DNA from: GCA-2705995 sp048267965
GTDB lineage: Bacteria > Bacteroidota > Bacteroidia > Flavobacteriales_G > Salibacteraceae
Length of the DNA: 64,000 nucleotides
Direction of reading: 5' to 3'
Assembly: GCA_048267965.1 (NCBI GenBank)
Contig: JBLWWK010000002.1
Location: 62,001 to 126,000, forward strand
Shown here: positions 1 to 9,475 of the stretch, in pieces
Layout of the letters: every line of letters begins with the position of its first letter
How positions within the stretch are numbered: the first letter of the stretch is position 1
The notes under the pieces: model-generated
Seen by the model: the letters and a program-made list of their open reading frames with translations, nothing else
Told to the model about the DNA's origin: nothing
The model's database searches: none
Program-made: the position numbers and the translations under genes

Positions 1-642
1 GGGCACGTAGAGCGTTTTAACCCCGCTTTTGTTGCAGCACAAGACGCCATTGACCAACCCATGTTTATTGAAACTCACCGATTGGCACAATTTAACCCAA
101 GAGGTACAGATGTTTCGGTAGTGTTAGATTTAATGATTCACGATTTAGACATCGTTTTATCTACAGTTCAGTCGAATATTAAGAAAATTAGTGCTTCTGG
201 TGTAGCTGTAATTAGCGATACTCCAGACATTTGCAACGCCCGTTTAGAGTTTGACAATGGCTGTGTAGCCAACTTAACTGCTAGCAGAATTTCGATGAAA
301 AACATGCGTAAAACCCGTATGTTTCAGCGCGATGCCTACATTTCGATGGATTTTTTAACCAAAGAAGTGGAAATTGTACGCATGAATGAGGTAGAAGGCG
401 AACCTGATCCGTTAGCCATCACCTTTGATCCAGGCAATGGAAAACAACTTAAAGAAATTCATTTCGATAAACCAACCGTACCCGAGCTCAACGCCATTAA
501 AGAAGAATTGAGAACCTTTGCGGTGGCTATTTCTGAAGGAACCACTCCTAAAGTGACTATCGATGATGGATATAAAGCTCTTGAAGTAGCGCATAAAATA
601 ATTGAAAAGCTAAGTTTGTCTCCGAACTTAATGGAGCATTAA
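1..642 (+). CDS. Gfo/Idh/MocA family oxidoreductase, C-terminal part (5' truncated by window)
   Basis: The frame is open from base 1, so the gene starts before the window; the first visible residues are GHVERFNPAF, and the internal ATG at 61 is not the start. About 213 residues remain. GHVERFNPA and the following RLAQFNPRGTDVSVVLDLMI-H segment are typical of the C-terminal substrate-binding half of NAD(P)-dependent Gfo/Idh/MocA sugar or polyol dehydrogenases; the N-terminal Rossmann fold lies outside. The substrate cannot be told. A lipoprotein gene follows 53 bases downstream on the same strand, and a sugar transferase after that, so an envelope-sugar role is possible but only inferred from context. 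Confidence 0.85.
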   Translation, partial: GHVERFNPAFVAAQDAIDQPMFIETHRLAQFNPRGTDVSVVLDLMIHDLDIVLSTVQSNIKKISASGVAVISDTPDICNARLEFDNGCVANLTASRISMKNMRKTRMFQRDAYISMDFLTKEVEIVRMNEVEGEPDPLAITFDPGNGKQLKEIHFDKPTVPELNAIKEELRTFAVAISEGTTPKVTIDDGYKALEVAHKIIEKLSLSPNLMEH

Positions 643-695
643 ACAATTTTATCAACGATAATACGTTCCCAACCTACTTGCCCAACGACAAAACG

Positions 696-1580
696 ATGAA
701 TCGAGCACTTATTTGGCTATTCTTACTATCCGTTATTTCACTCACATCTTGTGAACAATCGGATCCTTCACCAGGAACACCTTCTTACTTACGCATAGAA
801 TCTATTGATTTTGCCAATGCCAATCAGGCCGTGTATGGTAGCAGCGGCTCAAGCATAACAGATGCTTGGGTTTTTGCAAACGAAAAGTTAATTGGTGTTT
901 TCGAATTGCCCTGTGAAGTTCCTATTTTGAGTAGTGGCAACACAGAAATTCGGGTAGGAGCCGGTATTAAAGTAAATGGAATTAGCGCCACACGAGCGAT
1001 AAATCCTTTTTATACGTATTACACGCAAACCGTCAATTTAATTCCTGATAGTGCAGTGACCATTTCTCCGGTTGTCGATTATTCACCGGGAACAAAAATT
1101 GCTTGGAAAGAAGATTTTGAAGATAGTAGCGTAAGTATCGATACCCTCTCTTCTAGCGATGTAAAATTAGAGCGGGTAGCTTTGGCTGCTCCAGATAATA
1201 CCTTTGGAGGGTTTATCTCAAAAGCAGAAGTAAATGCAGACAATAAAGGATTAAAAGCAATTACAGACCAGAACTATCCGCTTCCGCAAGATGGTAGTCC
1301 AGTATATTTAGAAGTCGATTTCAGTAGCAATCAAACGTTAGTTCTTTCAATTATTAACGAAGAAGAAAGCGGTTTTCAACAAGAGCAGATTCTTATCTAC
1401 TTGAATCCAACTTCAGAAGGCAGTGAAAAAGTATGGAAACACCTTTACCTCGATCTCACCGATCAAGTTGGGTTTGCAATCGATGCGTATAAATTTGGAA
1501 TTGGAGTTACTGCATTTCACAACTCTGCAACTGATACAGGCTATGTATTCTTAGATAACCTTAAACTGGTTTATCTTTAA
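696..1580 (+). CDS. Predicted lipoprotein of unknown function
   Basis: I do not recognise a family. The ATG at 696 is preferred to upstream alternatives because it gives a textbook lipoprotein signal: MNRALIWLFLLSVISLTSC, with Cys at about residue 19 as lipidation site. The mature part (about 275 residues) is rich in Ser, Asp and beta-prone stretches and ends in a segment with repeated hydrophobic/aromatic residues, consistent with a beta-sandwich surface domain. The TAA stop shares its last A with the ATG of the following sugar transferase, so the two are translationally coupled. Function may relate to the neighbouring polysaccharide gene, which is inference. Confidence 0.75.
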   Translation: MNRALIWLFLLSVISLTSCEQSDPSPGTPSYLRIESIDFANANQAVYGSSGSSITDAWVFANEKLIGVFELPCEVPILSSGNTEIRVGAGIKVNGISATRAINPFYTYYTQTVNLIPDSAVTISPVVDYSPGTKIAWKEDFEDSSVSIDTLSSSDVKLERVALAAPDNTFGGFISKAEVNADNKGLKAITDQNYPLPQDGSPVYLEVDFSSNQTLVLSIINEEESGFQQEQILIYLNPTSEGSEKVWKHLYLDLTDQVGFAIDAYKFGIGVTAFHNSATDTGYVFLDNLKLVYL

Positions 1581-2998
1581 TGCTTAACCGAAGAAAACAC
1601 ATTGTAAGATACGTACTGGCAGATTTGATTTCATCAATTCTGGCATGGGTGGCGTTTTATTCTTACCGCAAAGCCTACATAGAGCCGCTTAAATACGGTA
1701 CTGAAGTAGAATTAGAATTTACTGAGCGTTTTTACTATGCGCTTTTGCTAATTCCTGTTTTTTGGATCAACCTTTACTACCTTTCAGGTTATTACCGCAA
1801 TATTTATAAAAAGAGTCGTCTCCAAGATTTGTCAAGAACTTTTTGGCAAACAGCTATCGGAGTACTCGTTCTTTTCTTTGCCTTTATTCTAGACGATGAG
1901 ATTGCTTCTTACAAAAGCTATTACACCTCTCTTCTAGCCTTGTTAGGTTTGCATTATTTTGTTACCCTATTGTTTAGATTGGTGCTAACTACCCGAACTG
2001 CTCATCAGATTCACAATCGAAAAATTGGTTTCCCCACCTTGATTATTGGTTCTAACGAAAATGCGCTGGTTCTTTTCGAAGAGCTCTCAACTGCCAAAAA
2101 ATCATCTGGATTCAAAATCGAAGGTTATGTGCATGTAAATGGTGCTCATGATGACCAACTGCACGATAGAATTCCGCATTTAGGTCACGTAAAAAACATC
2201 GAAGACGTAATAAAACAGCACCAAATAGAAGAAGTAATTCTTGCTGTGGAAGCCTTTGAACACAATAAAATCGCCAAAATAGTTAATCAACTGGGCGATC
2301 AAAATGTGAGCATCAAAATGATTCCAGATATGTACAATATTCTGAGTGGTCAGGTGAAAATGAGCAGTATTTTTGGCTCTCCTTTAATTGAAGTAAATCC
2401 CGAAATTATGCCCGCTTGGCAACATTCTGCCAAAAGAGCCTTCGATATTGTGGTTTCTCTCATTGTTTTGGTGATCTTTTTCCCGTTGTACCTCAGCTTG
2501 GCTATTGCGGTAAAACTCTCTTCTAAAGGGCCCATTTTTTATTCTCATGAACGCATCGGAAAGCATGGTAAACCTTTTACCATTCACAAGTTCAGATCCA
2601 TGTATCAAAACGCTGAAAAAGATGGACCTCAACTTTCTAACGAAACAGACCCAAGAATTACGCCTTTCGGAAGGTTTATGAGAAAAACCCGACTCGATGA
2701 ATTGCCACAATTTTACAATGTAGTAATTGGCGATATGTCTATTGTTGGACCTCGACCCGAGCGTCAGTATTTTATCGATTTAATCACCGAAAAAGCACCG
2801 CATTACAAGCATTTACACAAAGTAAGGCCGGGCATAACCAGCTGGGGACAAGTAAAATACGGCTACGCAGAAAATGTAGACGAAATGGTAAGAAGACTTA
2901 AATACGATGTGCTTTACATTGAAAACATGTCGTTATTTGTAGACTTTAAAATTCTGATTTACACAGTGCTAATCGTTTTACAAGGGCGAGGAAAATAA
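1580..2998 (+). CDS. Polyprenyl glycosylphosphotransferase (undecaprenyl-phosphate sugar transferase)
   Basis: 472 residues with the two-part layout of the WbaP/WcaJ family. The N-terminal half has about four membrane helices followed by a CoA-binding/Rossmann-like segment (TLIIGSNENALVLFEEL). The C-terminal bacterial sugar transferase domain starts near residue 283 (KRAFDIVVSL) and holds the conserved GPIFYSHERIG, FTIHKFRSM, RKTRLDELPQ, GDMSIVGPRPER and RPGITSWGQV blocks. The family transfers a sugar-1-phosphate from a nucleotide sugar to undecaprenyl phosphate at the inner membrane, the first step of capsule, exopolysaccharide or O-antigen repeat assembly. No other glycan genes are nearby on the right, so the sugar is unknown. 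It overlaps the upstream lipoprotein stop by one base. Confidence 0.93.
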   Translation: MLNRRKHIVRYVLADLISSILAWVAFYSYRKAYIEPLKYGTEVELEFTERFYYALLLIPVFWINLYYLSGYYRNIYKKSRLQDLSRTFWQTAIGVLVLFFAFILDDEIASYKSYYTSLLALLGLHYFVTLLFRLVLTTRTAHQIHNRKIGFPTLIIGSNENALVLFEELSTAKKSSGFKIEGYVHVNGAHDDQLHDRIPHLGHVKNIEDVIKQHQIEEVILAVEAFEHNKIAKIVNQLGDQNVSIKMIPDMYNILSGQVKMSSIFGSPLIEVNPEIMPAWQHSAKRAFDIVVSLIVLVIFFPLYLSLAIAVKLSSKGPIFYSHERIGKHGKPFTIHKFRSMYQNAEKDGPQLSNETDPRITPFGRFMRKTRLDELPQFYNVVIGDMSIVGPRPERQYFIDLITEKAPHYKHLHKVRPGITSWGQVKYGYAENVDEMVRRLKYDVLYIENMSLFVDFKILIYTVLIVLQGRGK

Positions 2999-3208
2999 CC
3001 TCTTTTCTACTTTTTCATCTTTTTCTCATAATAGAACCTGAATTTTGCTGAAAACGCTGAACGATTCTGTCAATGTAGGCGTACTGTTTTCTTCGTAACG
3101 GTAAGAACCCAATCTCTTCTCAATTCAAGCAAAATAAGCGAGAATAAACACTCGAACAATAGCTGTGTTTACTACTTTTGGAAATCTAACAAATCAAAAT
3201 CGCATTGC

Positions 3209-4096
3209 ATGAAAGTAGCAGTAATTGGTGCAGGAACCATGGGAAATGGAATTGCGCACGTATTTGCACAAAACGGACATACAGTTTCTTTAATAGACAT
3301 ATCTGAAAAATCTCTTGAAAAAGGGGTGGCCACTATTACAAAAAACTTAGACCGCCAGCTGAAGAAAGAAAAAATTTCTGAAGCTGATAAAACCGCAACA
3401 TTAAACAACATCACCACATTTACTTCAACAGAAGAAGGTGTAAAAGGTGTTGAATTAGTAGTAGAAGCAGCTACAGAAAATGTAAACCTAAAAAACAAAA
3501 TCTTCCAACAACTTTCAGAAGTAACCGAAGATCACGTAATCTTAGCTTCTAATACCTCTTCTATTTCAATTACTCAAATAGCGGCACAAACCAACCGCCC
3601 AGACAAAGTAATTGGTATGCACTTCATGAACCCAGTGCCTATTATGAAATTAGTAGAAGTGATTCGTGGGTATGCTACTTCTAACGAAGTAACTGAGAAA
3701 ATCATGAAGCTTTCTCAAGATTTGGGCAAAGTTCCAGTAGAAGTAAATGATTACCCAGGTTTTGTTGCCAACAGAATTTTAATGCCAATGATTAACGAGG
3801 CAATTATCTCTTTACACGAAGGAGTTGCTGGTGTTGAAGAAATTGATACCGTAATGAAATTAGGTATGGCTCACCCAATGGGGCCGCTACAATTGGCCGA
3901 TTTCATTGGTTTAGATGTTTGTTTAAGCATCCTAAACGTATTGTACGAAGGCTTCGGAAACCCGAAATATGCTCCCTGTCCATTATTGGTAAACATGGTT
4001 ACTGCTGGTAAACTAGGTGTTAAATCTGGTGAAGGCTTCTACAGCTGGAACCACGGTACTAAAGACCTTATAGTTGCAGATACTTTCAAAAAGTAG
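3209..4096 (+). CDS. hbd: 3-hydroxybutyryl-CoA dehydrogenase
   Basis: 295 residues, normal for the short monofunctional enzyme. It opens with the NAD-binding glycine motif VIGAGTMGNGIAHVFAQNG, and has the active-site region SNTSSISIT, GMHFMNPVPIMKLVE (catalytic His) and DYPGFVANRILMPMINEA of the C-terminal dimerisation domain. It interconverts 3-hydroxyacyl-CoA and acetoacyl-CoA with NAD(H) in beta-oxidation or butyrate/hydroxybutyrate metabolism; a thiolase for the next step lies at 8179-9357. A TACTTTTG box at 3173-3180 matches the Bacteroidetes -7 element, but I see no convincing -33 TTG. A strong bidirectional terminator follows. Confidence 0.95.
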   Translation: MKVAVIGAGTMGNGIAHVFAQNGHTVSLIDISEKSLEKGVATITKNLDRQLKKEKISEADKTATLNNITTFTSTEEGVKGVELVVEAATENVNLKNKIFQQLSEVTEDHVILASNTSSISITQIAAQTNRPDKVIGMHFMNPVPIMKLVEVIRGYATSNEVTEKIMKLSQDLGKVPVEVNDYPGFVANRILMPMINEAIISLHEGVAGVEEIDTVMKLGMAHPMGPLQLADFIGLDVCLSILNVLYEGFGNPKYAPCPLLVNMVTAGKLGVKSGEGFYSWNHGTKDLIVADTFKK

Positions 4097-4122
4097 TTCT
4101 ATAACAACTTACACAATAAATA

Positions 4123-4154
4123 AAGCCAAGCACTAAAGTGCTTGGCTTTTTTCG
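4123..4154 (+). terminator. Bidirectional terminator between hbd and the T9SS gene
   Basis: A perfect 12-bp stem (AAGCCAAGCACT, loop AA, AGTGCTTGGCTT) followed by a T run, lying between two convergent genes. Confidence 0.9.
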
Positions 4155-4180
4155 TCCTTATATTTACTGCCTGTTAGTTG

Positions 4181-7100
4181 CTAGTAAATCAGAATGAGCT
4201 TTCCATATTGCTCAATTTCTTCGCCTGTATATCGCTGCAATCTTACTTTATAAGCAAAAGCCGTGTGGCTGGGCTGTAAAGCTCCGTTAAACATGCCGTT
4301 CCACCCTCGTCCTAGAACATCGGTGGTAAACACCATTTCACCCCAACGATTAAAAATGCTGAATTCAAGTAATTTTTCAATCCCGTAGGTGTACACCAAG
4401 GCCTCATCGTTTAAACCGTCTCCATTGGGAGTAAAAGCATTAGGCACGTGAAAATTATAATCTCTATTCACAATTACTTCAAAGGTGGTATCGATAGCAA
4501 AACAGCCACTAGGATCTTCAATCAAAAGTGTATAGGTGGTTGTCTGGGTAGCGTTAATTTCTGGATTCGGGCAATCGGTGCAGCTTAAACCTGTCGGAGG
4601 AGTCCAAGTATAGAGTAAATCCATATTGGTAAAGATGTCTGCAACTCCTGTTTGACCCAAGAAAAAAGCCGTATCGTAAAACAGTGAAAAGTCCGGATAT
4701 TGCTGCACTGAAAGGGTAATTTCTGCAGAATCTCTGCATCCATTGGCATCGGTGGCCCACAAATTAAAAGTGGTAGTTGTATCTGGAAAAGCCATCGGAC
4801 TCTGAACAGTGGAATTTGAAAGAATATTAGCCGGTTCCCACCGATAAATAGCCGCGTGTGAAGCATTCAACTGAAGCGGCTCGTTTTCACAAATAGCTAA
4901 AGGCGCATCTATTTCCACATCAAATTCTGGAAGTTGCATCACATGTACAGAATCTGTCGCCAAACAGTTCAGAGAATCGGTCGCTACAAGCGTATACCAC
5001 CTCGATTCGTTTACCTCCACATCGGTTAAAGAACTACTAGGGTTGGTTACATTCACGGTAGGAACCCAATTGTAATTCAATCCGAGTATTCCAGTAGAGC
5101 CTATACTTACCGTTTCTAATAAACACGCAATCGTATCTCTGCCCGCATCAACCGGAATAGGACCACCAATGCTTACATTTCTTGCTTGTCTTGGCATCCC
5201 GCAACCAAATGTATCTGTTACTGCTACCGACAGTGTTCCGTAGCTTTTCGAATTCCAATCTACGGTAACCGATTCCGTTCCTAAACCGCTGATGATGGTT
5301 CCTTCAGAAATTTGCCAATCGTAGAAAAACGCTGGATTAGCGGTAGTCGAATAATTCACTCCTAAATGATTTCCGTAGCAAACCGTGTCGGGTCCTACCA
5401 CAGGCGTGTTACCAATGGCTGGATACATATCTACAAAAACGCGAGCCGTATCTTCACAACCTGCAATATCTTCTGCTGTTAAAAGCAGTGTTTCTGGCTG
5501 ATTCACTATGTATTGAGCGGTTCCTAAATTCGGGTTTAAGAAATTAGTTGAAGGTGTCCACAGATACGTTAAATCAGGATTCGATTCATTACCCACAGTG
5601 ATGGTATCGTTAAAACATGCAATGGTATCGGTTCCTGCATCAATGGTAAATCCAAATCCTATGGCTACATTTTTCGTTATGGGTGGACTTGTACATCCTT
5701 TCCAGCTTACTGTCTCAAGCGTTACGGTTCCTACTGTATTGATGTTCCAGTCTACTGTTAACACCGAATCGGTATGTGAGCCGACTATTGTACCGCCCGT
5801 TACCGACCAATTGTAGGTATATTTTTCAGGGTTATCTACGCGATATTCAACCCCTAGATGGTTTCCAAAACAGATACTATCGGGGCCAATAATGCTATCG
5901 GGGCCTGCATAGGGAGTTACGATAACATTAAACGCATTAAAATCGCTTTTAGGAGGACAACCATTATCTAACGCTCTTACAGTAAAAGTGTATGGCTGCG
6001 CTCTATCTTGGTCGCAATCTGTTTCCCAGCAAAATCTGCCTTGTGCTAACCCTGTTCCTGTTCCCGTAGTAAAACTAGCCGGTGGATTGGTTTGTAACGG
6101 ATCGAATATAGGTCCGTTGGCAGAGACTTCAATTCCATTGTTATTTGGATCAAGTGCTCCAATATCAAAACAAACAGAATCGCCCGCCATTACTTCAATG
6201 GTGTTGCTGTTTATCGAGTTTGGGTGTGCTGAAACATTGCCCACATTCGGGCGTGGATTTACTGGACACGAAACAGAAAGCAATTGGATATCTCGCCTAC
6301 TTTTACCGATTAACACTCCATTACGGTATTCTTTAATTTCTACCGCAATTACATAAATACCTGCTGTAGGAGCCAAAAACATGGTTAAACCTGTTTGTGA
6401 ATCAATGGTAACAGCTCCACCTGGACCAAAAGGCTGGGCAGAAGAAGCACCTCCTCCCCAAGTAATGAGTGGCGGTGGATACGTATATGGGTTTAAACCA
6501 GGTTGCCCAGGCAAAATTACAGGCGTGGTGGGTGAAGTATATCCCCAATACGGCTGTTCGATAGAATAGACTAAAGAATCACCATCTAAATCGTTGGCGG
6601 TATTGGGCAAAAAAGTAGAATCGTTTATACAGATGTACGAAACTAGCGTATCGGTAAAAGAGGGTGTGCTGTTAATGGCGGTAGGTGATATCGAGCTATT
6701 GGGTGGCATATACGCCTGAAAAGACATGGCTTGATTGCCTGATTGGTTTAAATTGATGATTCCGGCAGGGCGGCAACACCGTTCGTAAATTAAGTGATAA
6801 CCTACATTCGATTCGGGAACAGTGATTACCCCCGAATAATTCACCAGATAAATGCACGTGTTTGAACCGAAATTACACCCCGGTGGCAAAGCAGGATCAA
6901 TTGCAGCAGAATCGGTTAAGGTTAACGTTGTAGAAACCGTTAACGGCATGGGACTAGTAGGATTGATGGGGCCTTCGTATAGCCCTACTTGTAGAGAAGG
7001 TTCAGGGAAGCCAATTCCCCAGTTGGGTGAAGTACAGTCTATGTAAGTAGAAAAATCGATTCGATATTCAACAAAGCCCGGCATGGCACTTGGGCCTAAA

Positions 7101-7207
7101 TAGGTATAACCAATGTTTCCTCCGATTAAGTGCGTAGCCCATGAGGCCAACGAAAGTAACAGGAATAAAAAGAAGAGGATGTACGTTTTTAAAACGGTCA
7201 ATACCAA
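4181..7207 (-). CDS. Large T9SS-secreted protein with gliding-motility (CHU_C, type B) C-terminal domain
   Basis: 1008 residues. A signal peptide (hydrophobic ILFFLFLLLSLASWA) is followed by a mature start THLIGGNIGYTYLG, a form common in flavobacterial surface proteins. The middle holds several repeated Ig/PKD-like modules with recurring 'DAGxDTIAC' and 'VTVDWN' motifs (around residues 440-800). The end, VPNAFTPNGDGLNDE to the terminal KLILIY, is the type B sorting domain recognised by the type IX secretion system, with the conserved FNRWGEMVF and W-NG residues. It is probably exported and attached to the cell surface or released; adhesion is a likely role but not shown. Two GTAGGAAC copies (5057 and 5726) fall in it, read as Val-Pro-Thr and Val-Gly-Thr. 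Confidence 0.9.
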   Translation of the reverse strand: MVLTVLKTYILFFLFLLLSLASWATHLIGGNIGYTYLGPSAMPGFVEYRIDFSTYIDCTSPNWGIGFPEPSLQVGLYEGPINPTSPMPLTVSTTLTLTDSAAIDPALPPGCNFGSNTCIYLVNYSGVITVPESNVGYHLIYERCCRPAGIINLNQSGNQAMSFQAYMPPNSSISPTAINSTPSFTDTLVSYICINDSTFLPNTANDLDGDSLVYSIEQPYWGYTSPTTPVILPGQPGLNPYTYPPPLITWGGGASSAQPFGPGGAVTIDSQTGLTMFLAPTAGIYVIAVEIKEYRNGVLIGKSRRDIQLLSVSCPVNPRPNVGNVSAHPNSINSNTIEVMAGDSVCFDIGALDPNNNGIEVSANGPIFDPLQTNPPASFTTGTGTGLAQGRFCWETDCDQDRAQPYTFTVRALDNGCPPKSDFNAFNVIVTPYAGPDSIIGPDSICFGNHLGVEYRVDNPEKYTYNWSVTGGTIVGSHTDSVLTVDWNINTVGTVTLETVSWKGCTSPPITKNVAIGFGFTIDAGTDTIACFNDTITVGNESNPDLTYLWTPSTNFLNPNLGTAQYIVNQPETLLLTAEDIAGCEDTARVFVDMYPAIGNTPVVGPDTVCYGNHLGVNYSTTANPAFFYDWQISEGTIISGLGTESVTVDWNSKSYGTLSVAVTDTFGCGMPRQARNVSIGGPIPVDAGRDTIACLLETVSIGSTGILGLNYNWVPTVNVTNPSSSLTDVEVNESRWYTLVATDSLNCLATDSVHVMQLPEFDVEIDAPLAICENEPLQLNASHAAIYRWEPANILSNSTVQSPMAFPDTTTTFNLWATDANGCRDSAEITLSVQQYPDFSLFYDTAFFLGQTGVADIFTNMDLLYTWTPPTGLSCTDCPNPEINATQTTTYTLLIEDPSGCFAIDTTFEVIVNRDYNFHVPNAFTPNGDGLNDEALVYTYGIEKLLEFSIFNRWGEMVFTTDVLGRGWNGMFNGALQPSHTAFAYKVRLQRYTGEEIEQYGKLILIY

Positions 7208-7314
7208 GTAGTTTTATTAGCTGAGAAGAATTCCTAAAAATAATAAGAAATACCTCCAGACTCAAACATTTACTAAAGTAATAGACGTAATTTTTAAAAA
7301 AACGTTGAGTGGAT

Positions 7315-8091
7315 TTAAATAATTTTTTTGATTAATCTCAATTTGTGAGAATACCTGCGTGTTTCGGTATTAAATATTCCTTGGTGATCGATGCGATCTA
7401 CTCTAACAGAACCGCTTGCATGGATGATGTAATTATTCTCGAGCATAATGCCTACATGAATAATTTTTCCTTCATCATTATCGAAAAAGGCTAAATCTCC
7501 GGGTTCTGATTCTTCGATAAAAGAAAGCGTTTGACCTATTTCTGCTTGTTGATAGGCATCTCGTGGTAAAGCAATGCCTTGTAATAAATAGACCATTTGA
7601 CTGTATCCAGAACAATCGATTCCTAAAGGTGATTTACCTCCCCATAGATAAGGAGCGTTGAGGTACATGTAGGCATTTTCAATCAACCTTGATTTCTCTT
7701 TTACTTTTTCAGAGGTAAATTCTCCCGAATAAATATCTTTTCTATTCTCTATGGAAACGGTTCCTTCAGAAAAAAATGGAAGCGCACTGCCCAAAACAAT
7801 GGGTTGAATAGAATCGTCTTGTTTTTGAATAATGCCCAACAATTCTGACGTACGGGCTATGTGTTTTTGTTTGCAAAGAGACTTGTAATTCTCTTCTAAG
7901 ATGGGGAAATGCTGTTTTCGATCAATCCAACATTCGTAATTATCGAGTGCCAGTCTCACTTTTACCCATTTCACTCTTTCGTCAATCACTTTATAATGAT
8001 CTCCATACAAGAGTTGGGTAGTCATTTCGCTACTATCAGCAGGTTCTGCTCTGCCGGGCACTATACTCAATGTTGTAATTCCGTACTTCAT
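7315..8091 (-). CDS. C40 family peptidase (NlpC/P60) with N-terminal SH3-like regions
   Basis: 258 residues. The C-terminal half is an NlpC/P60 cell-wall hydrolase: APYLWGGKSPLGIDCSGYSQ carries the catalytic Cys (DCSG), HVGIML the catalytic His, and IIHASG the third polar residue. The N-terminal half (MKYGITTLSIVPGRAEPADSSEM) is the SH3-like region typical of this Bacteroidetes subfamily, which splits gamma-D-glutamyl-diamino acid bonds in peptidoglycan peptides. There is no signal peptide, so either it acts on imported muropeptides in the cytoplasm or export is atypical. The ATG at 8091 is kept because the family begins with this same MKYGI-like sequence. A hairpin ends only nine bases before the start codon. 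Confidence 0.9.
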   Translation of the reverse strand: MKYGITTLSIVPGRAEPADSSEMTTQLLYGDHYKVIDERVKWVKVRLALDNYECWIDRKQHFPILEENYKSLCKQKHIARTSELLGIIQKQDDSIQPIVLGSALPFFSEGTVSIENRKDIYSGEFTSEKVKEKSRLIENAYMYLNAPYLWGGKSPLGIDCSGYSQMVYLLQGIALPRDAYQQAEIGQTLSFIEESEPGDLAFFDNDEGKIIHVGIMLENNYIIHASGSVRVDRIDHQGIFNTETRRYSHKLRLIKKII

Positions 8092-8100
8092 AAAAAAGTA

Positions 8101-8145
8101 AAGCTCAGCAAATAAAGGTCTATTGACCTAAATCTTGCTGAGCTT
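8101..8145 (-). terminator. Hairpin between thiolase and NlpC/P60 genes
   Basis: AAGCTCAGCA and TGCTGAGCTT pair over 10 bp, with a smaller inner hairpin (AGGTC...GACCT). In the leftward direction it is followed by a short T run (TTTTTT) that touches the start codon of the NlpC/P60 gene. It is most simply the thiolase terminator, but its position also puts it in the 5' leader of the next gene. Confidence 0.65.
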
Positions 8146-8178
8146 TTTCAATTACTTATTAACAGTAAACTCTTAGAA

Positions 8179-9357
8179 CTAGACTAATTCGATTACCATA
8201 GCAGAGGCTCCACCTCCACCATTGCAAATACCAGCAGCTCCTACTTTACCACCGTTGTTTTTCAACACGTGTAAAAGAGTTACAATAATTCTAGAACCTG
8301 AACTTCCGAGTGGGTGACCTAAGGCAACCGCACCACCGTTAACATCAACGTTAGAACCATCGATTCCCAATTTCTGTAAGTTGGCTAAAGAAACTACAGA
8401 GAATGCTTCGTTAATTTCCCAGAAGTCGATGTCTTCTTTGGTTAAACCTGCTTTATCTAATGCTTTAGGAATAGCCTTAGAAGGAGCCGTTGTAAACCAT
8501 TCTGGAGCTTGTGCCGCATCTGCATACGATACAATTTTCGCCAATGGGGTAACACCTAATTCTTCTGCTTTTTCTTTGCTCATTAACACAACTGCACTTG
8601 CACCATCGTTTAGAGTAGATGCATTGGCTGCAGTAACGGTTCCTTCTTTTTTGAAAACAGGACGTAGAGCTGGAATTTTTTCCATTTTCACATTTCTATA
8701 CTCTTCGTCTTCGGTTACCATTACAGGATCACCTTTTCTTTGAGGAACCTCAACGGGAACAATCTCTTCGTTGAACTTACCCGCTTCCCATGCTGCTGCT
8801 GCTCTTTTGTACGATTCGATAGCGAATTCGTCTTGAGCTTCTCTTGAAATATTACACTCTGTAGCACATAGTTCAGCTGCATTTCCCATGTGGTATTGGT
8901 TGTAAACATCGGTTAAACCATCGTGAACCATACCATCGGTTAATTTGGCATCTCCTAAACGGAAACCATTGCGGCTATTCTGTAGGTAGTGAGGCACACT
9001 ACTCATGTTTTCCATACCACCAGCAACTACTACATCATTATCGCCCGTCATAATACTTTGAGCGGCTAACGAAATGGCTTTCATACCTGAAGCACATACT
9101 TTGTTTACGGTGGTACAAGGTACCGACTGATCAATACCAGCGAACATTGCTGCCTGACGAGCGGGTGCTTGACCTAAGCCTGCTTGAAGAACATTTCCCA
9201 TGAATACTTCTTGAACCCACTCTGCTTTTAAATTAGCTTTCTCTAAAGCTCCTTTAATAGCAGTAGCTCCTAAACGTGGAGCAGGAACTGATGATAATGC
9301 ACCACCGAAACTTCCCATTGGAGTTCTTACGGCAGAAACGATATACACTTCTTTCAT
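8179..9357 (-). CDS. Acetyl-CoA C-acyltransferase (thiolase)
   Basis: 392 residues from the ATG at 9357 (MKEVYIVSAVRTPMGSFGG); the open frame extends to 9477, but the extra 40 residues do not look like thiolase, so the shorter start is chosen. The nucleophilic Cys is in NKVCASGMKAI (about residue 88), the catalytic His in GGAVALGHPLGSSG, and the second Cys in GICNGGGGASAM near the end. Length and motifs fit the biosynthetic/degradative thiolase II class, which condenses two acetyl-CoA or cleaves 3-ketoacyl-CoA. With the hydroxyacyl-CoA dehydrogenase at 3209 it gives two steps of a beta-oxidation or hydroxybutyrate route. It is divergent from the PgpH-like gene. Confidence 0.95.
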   Translation of the reverse strand: MKEVYIVSAVRTPMGSFGGALSSVPAPRLGATAIKGALEKANLKAEWVQEVFMGNVLQAGLGQAPARQAAMFAGIDQSVPCTTVNKVCASGMKAISLAAQSIMTGDNDVVVAGGMENMSSVPHYLQNSRNGFRLGDAKLTDGMVHDGLTDVYNQYHMGNAAELCATECNISREAQDEFAIESYKRAAAAWEAGKFNEEIVPVEVPQRKGDPVMVTEDEEYRNVKMEKIPALRPVFKKEGTVTAANASTLNDGASAVVLMSKEKAEELGVTPLAKIVSYADAAQAPEWFTTAPSKAIPKALDKAGLTKEDIDFWEINEAFSVVSLANLQKLGIDGSNVDVNGGAVALGHPLGSSGSRIIVTLLHVLKNNGGKVGAAGICNGGGGASAMVIELV

Positions 9358-9475
9358 ATAATGTTTGCTTTTGAGTTTCTGAATTTTGCGGTGCAAATTT
9401 AACGATTTATACGCAGTTTTTTGAAATACGCTCTCCCCGATTGATTGGTTAATTTCGCAACTTATTGTTGACTGC

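Noticed and set aside
5988..6356. Plus-strand frames inside the large T9SS gene
   Set aside because: Antisense shadows with no start, signal or family features; the minus-strand gene has complete domains over the same bases.
8381..8743. Plus-strand 120-codon frame
   Set aside because: Antisense to the conserved thiolase; codon composition is that of a reversed gene.
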